DNA of 64,000 nucleotides, from NCBI RefSeq assembly GCF_020618475.1, contig NZ_CP085336.1:496001-560000 (forward strand), given 5' to 3'. This DNA comes from Haladaptatus halobius. GTDB taxonomy: Archaea; Halobacteriota; Halobacteria; Halobacteriales; Haladaptataceae. A model generated the notes under the pieces. That model ran no database searches and had not been told where the DNA came from. It worked only from the letters and a program-made list of their open reading frames with translations. Shown piece after piece: positions 62,504 through 64,000 of the stretch (positions within the stretch are counted from its first letter, which is position 1; each line of letters opens with the position of its first letter). The translations under genes and the position numbers were made by a program.

Positions 62504-64000
62504 TTAGAACACTCCTGGATCCTCGTAGGTACCGTACTTCTTGCGTAGCACACCCATCATTTCGCCCTCCGTGGCATACGCCTTTGCGGCATCCACGAGA
62601 TAGGGCATGATGTTTTCACCGGTCTCGACAGCCTCGCTGAGAGCGGCGATTCGTTCCTCAACAAGCGAATCATCACGGTTCTCTTTGACCCGCTTGAGAC
62701 GCTCTTTCTGGCGCTCTTCTGTCTCTGGATTAGCCTGAAATAGCTCAATTTCTGTATCCTCGCCTCCTTCAGTGTGGCAGTTTACGCCGACCTTTTTCAG
62801 ATCACCTTCCGCTTTACGCTTTTCCCACTGATAGGAGGAATCTACGATTTCCTGTTCGAAGTACCCGTTCTCTATTCCTCGCAACATACCCTCTTTCATG
62901 CTTCCGTCGCCAATCTCCTCAATCTCGGCGAGGTATTCAAGGACTCGCTCTTCAAGCTCAACCGTGGACGCCTCGATATAGTAGCTGCCACCCAGAGGAT
63001 CGATGGTGTCGGTGACACCAGACTCGTGGGCGATAACTTGTTGCGTTCGAAGCGCGATACGCATCGCATCCTCACTAGGGATCGACAGCGCTTCATCGTA
63101 TCCGTTTGTATGTAGCGACTGACAGCCACCGAGTACTGCTGCAAGTGCTTGAATAGTTGTACGGACGATATTGACCATCGGCTGTTTTGCAGTCAGGCTT
63201 TCGCCAGCAGTCTGGACGTGATACCGCATACGGCGAGCAGCATCGGTATCTGCCCCGTAGCGTTGCTTCATAACGCGTGCCCAAATGCGACGAACCGTCC
63301 GAAACTTCGCAATTTCCTCGAAGAAGTCTGTCTGGGAGACAAAGAAGAAAGACATCCGAGGGGCAAAGTCGTCAGGATCAAGGCCTTGCTCTATGCCGGC
63401 TTCGACATATCCCATGCCCGCGGCGAGAGTGAACGCTGCCTCCTGTGCAGCAGTCCCTCCGGCTTCCCGGGTATGATAGCCGCTCACGTTTGCCCAGTAC
63501 CAGTTCGGTACTTCCTCGGTGCAATATTCGATAACGTCTTCGACTAACTTGATGTTCGGTCTTGGTGGTAGTGCATAGGTTTTCTGAGCAATAAATTCTT
63601 TAAAGATAGAATTCTGGATTGTCCCCCGAAGCTTGTCACGATCAACACTGCGGTTGTCTGCTAATGCCACGTAGAACGCGAGCAGAATCGGTGCGGGTGA
63701 ATTGATCGTCATACTTGTCGATACCTCTTCAAGGGGAATGTCCTCGAAGAGATCTTCGAAGTCCGCCAATGTGTCGATAGCAACTCCAATACGACCAACC
63801 TCACCCTCTGAATGGTCGTCATCAGAATCATAACCAGTCAACGTTGGATGGTCGAAATCGGTGGATAGACCTGTCTGTCCTTGCTCAAGCAAGTACTCAT
63901 ACCGTTGATTTGTCTCATTTGCAGTTTCGAAACCCGCTATCTGCCGGTGTGTCCAGTGGCGCCCACGGTACATCGTAGGATAGGGACCACGCGTAAATGG
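62504..64000 (-). CDS. hcmA: Large subunit of a B12-dependent acyl-CoA mutase, 2-hydroxyisobutyryl-CoA mutase type (5' end outside window)
   Basis: Open to the right edge. The Met at 63973 (TMYRGRHW) is internal, so ~78 N-terminal residues are encoded mainly outside. The TIM barrel is complete: 'EVSTSMTINSPAPILLAFYV', NVSGYHTREAGGTAAQEAAF, 'FFFVSQTDFFEEIAKFRTVR', 'GGCQSLHTNGYDEALSIPSE', 'DPLGGSYYIEA'. Counting from Met 63973 with an offset of 78, Ile falls at 90 (WTHRQIAGFE, codon 63940-63938), Asp at 117 (GLSTDFD, 63859-63857) and Gln at 208 (KEFIAQKTY, 63586-63584). Methylmalonyl-CoA mutase has Tyr, Ala and Arg there. From published work as I recall it, Ile90, Asp117 and Gln208 typify 2-hydroxyisobutyryl-CoA mutase, which interconverts that compound and 3-hydroxybutyryl-CoA. 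First gene of the visible operon. Confidence 0.88.
   Translation of the reverse strand, partial: PFTRGPYPTMYRGRHWTHRQIAGFETANETNQRYEYLLEQGQTGLSTDFDHPTLTGYDSDDDHSEGEVGRIGVAIDTLADFEDLFEDIPLEEVSTSMTINSPAPILLAFYVALADNRSVDRDKLRGTIQNSIFKEFIAQKTYALPPRPNIKLVEDVIEYCTEEVPNWYWANVSGYHTREAGGTAAQEAAFTLAAGMGYVEAGIEQGLDPDDFAPRMSFFFVSQTDFFEEIAKFRTVRRIWARVMKQRYGADTDAARRMRYHVQTAGESLTAKQPMVNIVRTTIQALAAVLGGCQSLHTNGYDEALSIPSEDAMRIALRTQQVIAHESGVTDTIDPLGGSYYIEASTVELEERVLEYLAEIEEIGDGSMKEGMLRGIENGYFEQEIVDSSYQWEKRKAEGDLKKVGVNCHTEGGEDTEIELFQANPETEERQKERLKRVKENRDDSLVEERIAALSEAVETGENIMPYLVDAAKAYATEGEMMGVLRKKYGTYEDPGVF

Noticed and set aside
1..64000. tRNA, rRNA or CRISPR arrays
   Set aside because: I found no cloverleaf with a GGTTCGAATCC-like arm, no rRNA-like conserved blocks and no regularly spaced direct repeats. 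A tRNA/CRISPR search program would be needed to exclude them fully.
62504..64000. Plain methylmalonyl-CoA mutase
   Set aside because: The three substrate-defining residues (Ile, Asp, Gln) all differ from Tyr, Ala, Arg of methylmalonyl-CoA mutase, and the spacing leaves no doubt about their equivalence.

Overview
The window is from a halophilic archaeon (class Halobacteria). Proteins are acidic, starts are often leaderless, operon genes overlap by ATGA, and several families are typical of haloarchaea: HalOD1 output domains, DUF7344 and bacterio-opsin-activator (HTH-10) regulators, DUF7504 and DUF7847 proteins, SWIM zinc-finger proteins and IS1341-type TnpB. Base composition is mosaic: a GC-rich block near 4.0-7.9 kb and a GC-rich protease gene at 25.5-26.5 kb lie among visibly more AT-rich genes. 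This suggests a megaplasmid or a chromosomal island assembled by repeated transfer. I see no rRNA, tRNA or CRISPR array.

Layout. (a) 0-34.9 kb is a scrapyard: intact genes (Nramp-like transporter, alcohol dehydrogenase, GCS2 ligase, Rieske/amidohydrolase pair, secreted cyclase, TetR/FAD-desaturase pair, CPBP protease, SDR, SMP-30-like protein, cupin) separated by more than twenty gene fragments. These include a HEPN toxin cut by an IS, DUF389, a serine recombinase, TauE with an internal TAG, the E1-beta C-terminus, TnpB, three SWIM pieces, SprT, the PolB C-terminus, GNAT, PPOX and a nuclease-like gene. Four copies of a ~197-bp inverted-repeat-ended element (two per orientation) each abut the 3' end of the same unidentified gene. 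A cluster of GTTAC inverted repeats and hairpins at 27.38-27.61 kb may be a replication or partition site. (b) 35.0-42.7 kb is a catabolic cluster: NCS1 transporter, N-carbamoyl amidohydrolase, F420-type LLM oxidoreductase, dihydropyrimidinase, an internally deleted class III aminotransferase, and methylmalonate-semialdehyde dehydrogenase. Together they read as reductive uracil/thymine breakdown, with the LLM enzyme as candidate for the missing ring-reduction step. (c) 42.9-47.2 kb holds small regulatory genes and a VapBC-type toxin-antitoxin pair. (d) 47.9-54.8 kb is an acyl-CoA synthetase followed on the same strand by a complete LivKHMGF ABC importer. (e) 55.1-64.0 kb holds an MDR oxidoreductase, DUF7504, an MBL hydrolase, a cupin and a tight operon with a B12-dependent acyl-CoA mutase (large and small subunits), its MeaB-type GTPase, a methyltransferase and an M24 peptidase-fold enzyme.

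The most notable result is in (e). The mutase large subunit carries the Ile, Asp and Gln residues that mark 2-hydroxyisobutyryl-CoA mutase, at exactly matching spacing, where methylmalonyl-CoA mutase has Tyr, Ala and Arg. With the importer and CoA ligase nearby, the right half of the window looks like a module for taking up and activating a branched or hydroxylated short acid and rearranging its carbon skeleton.
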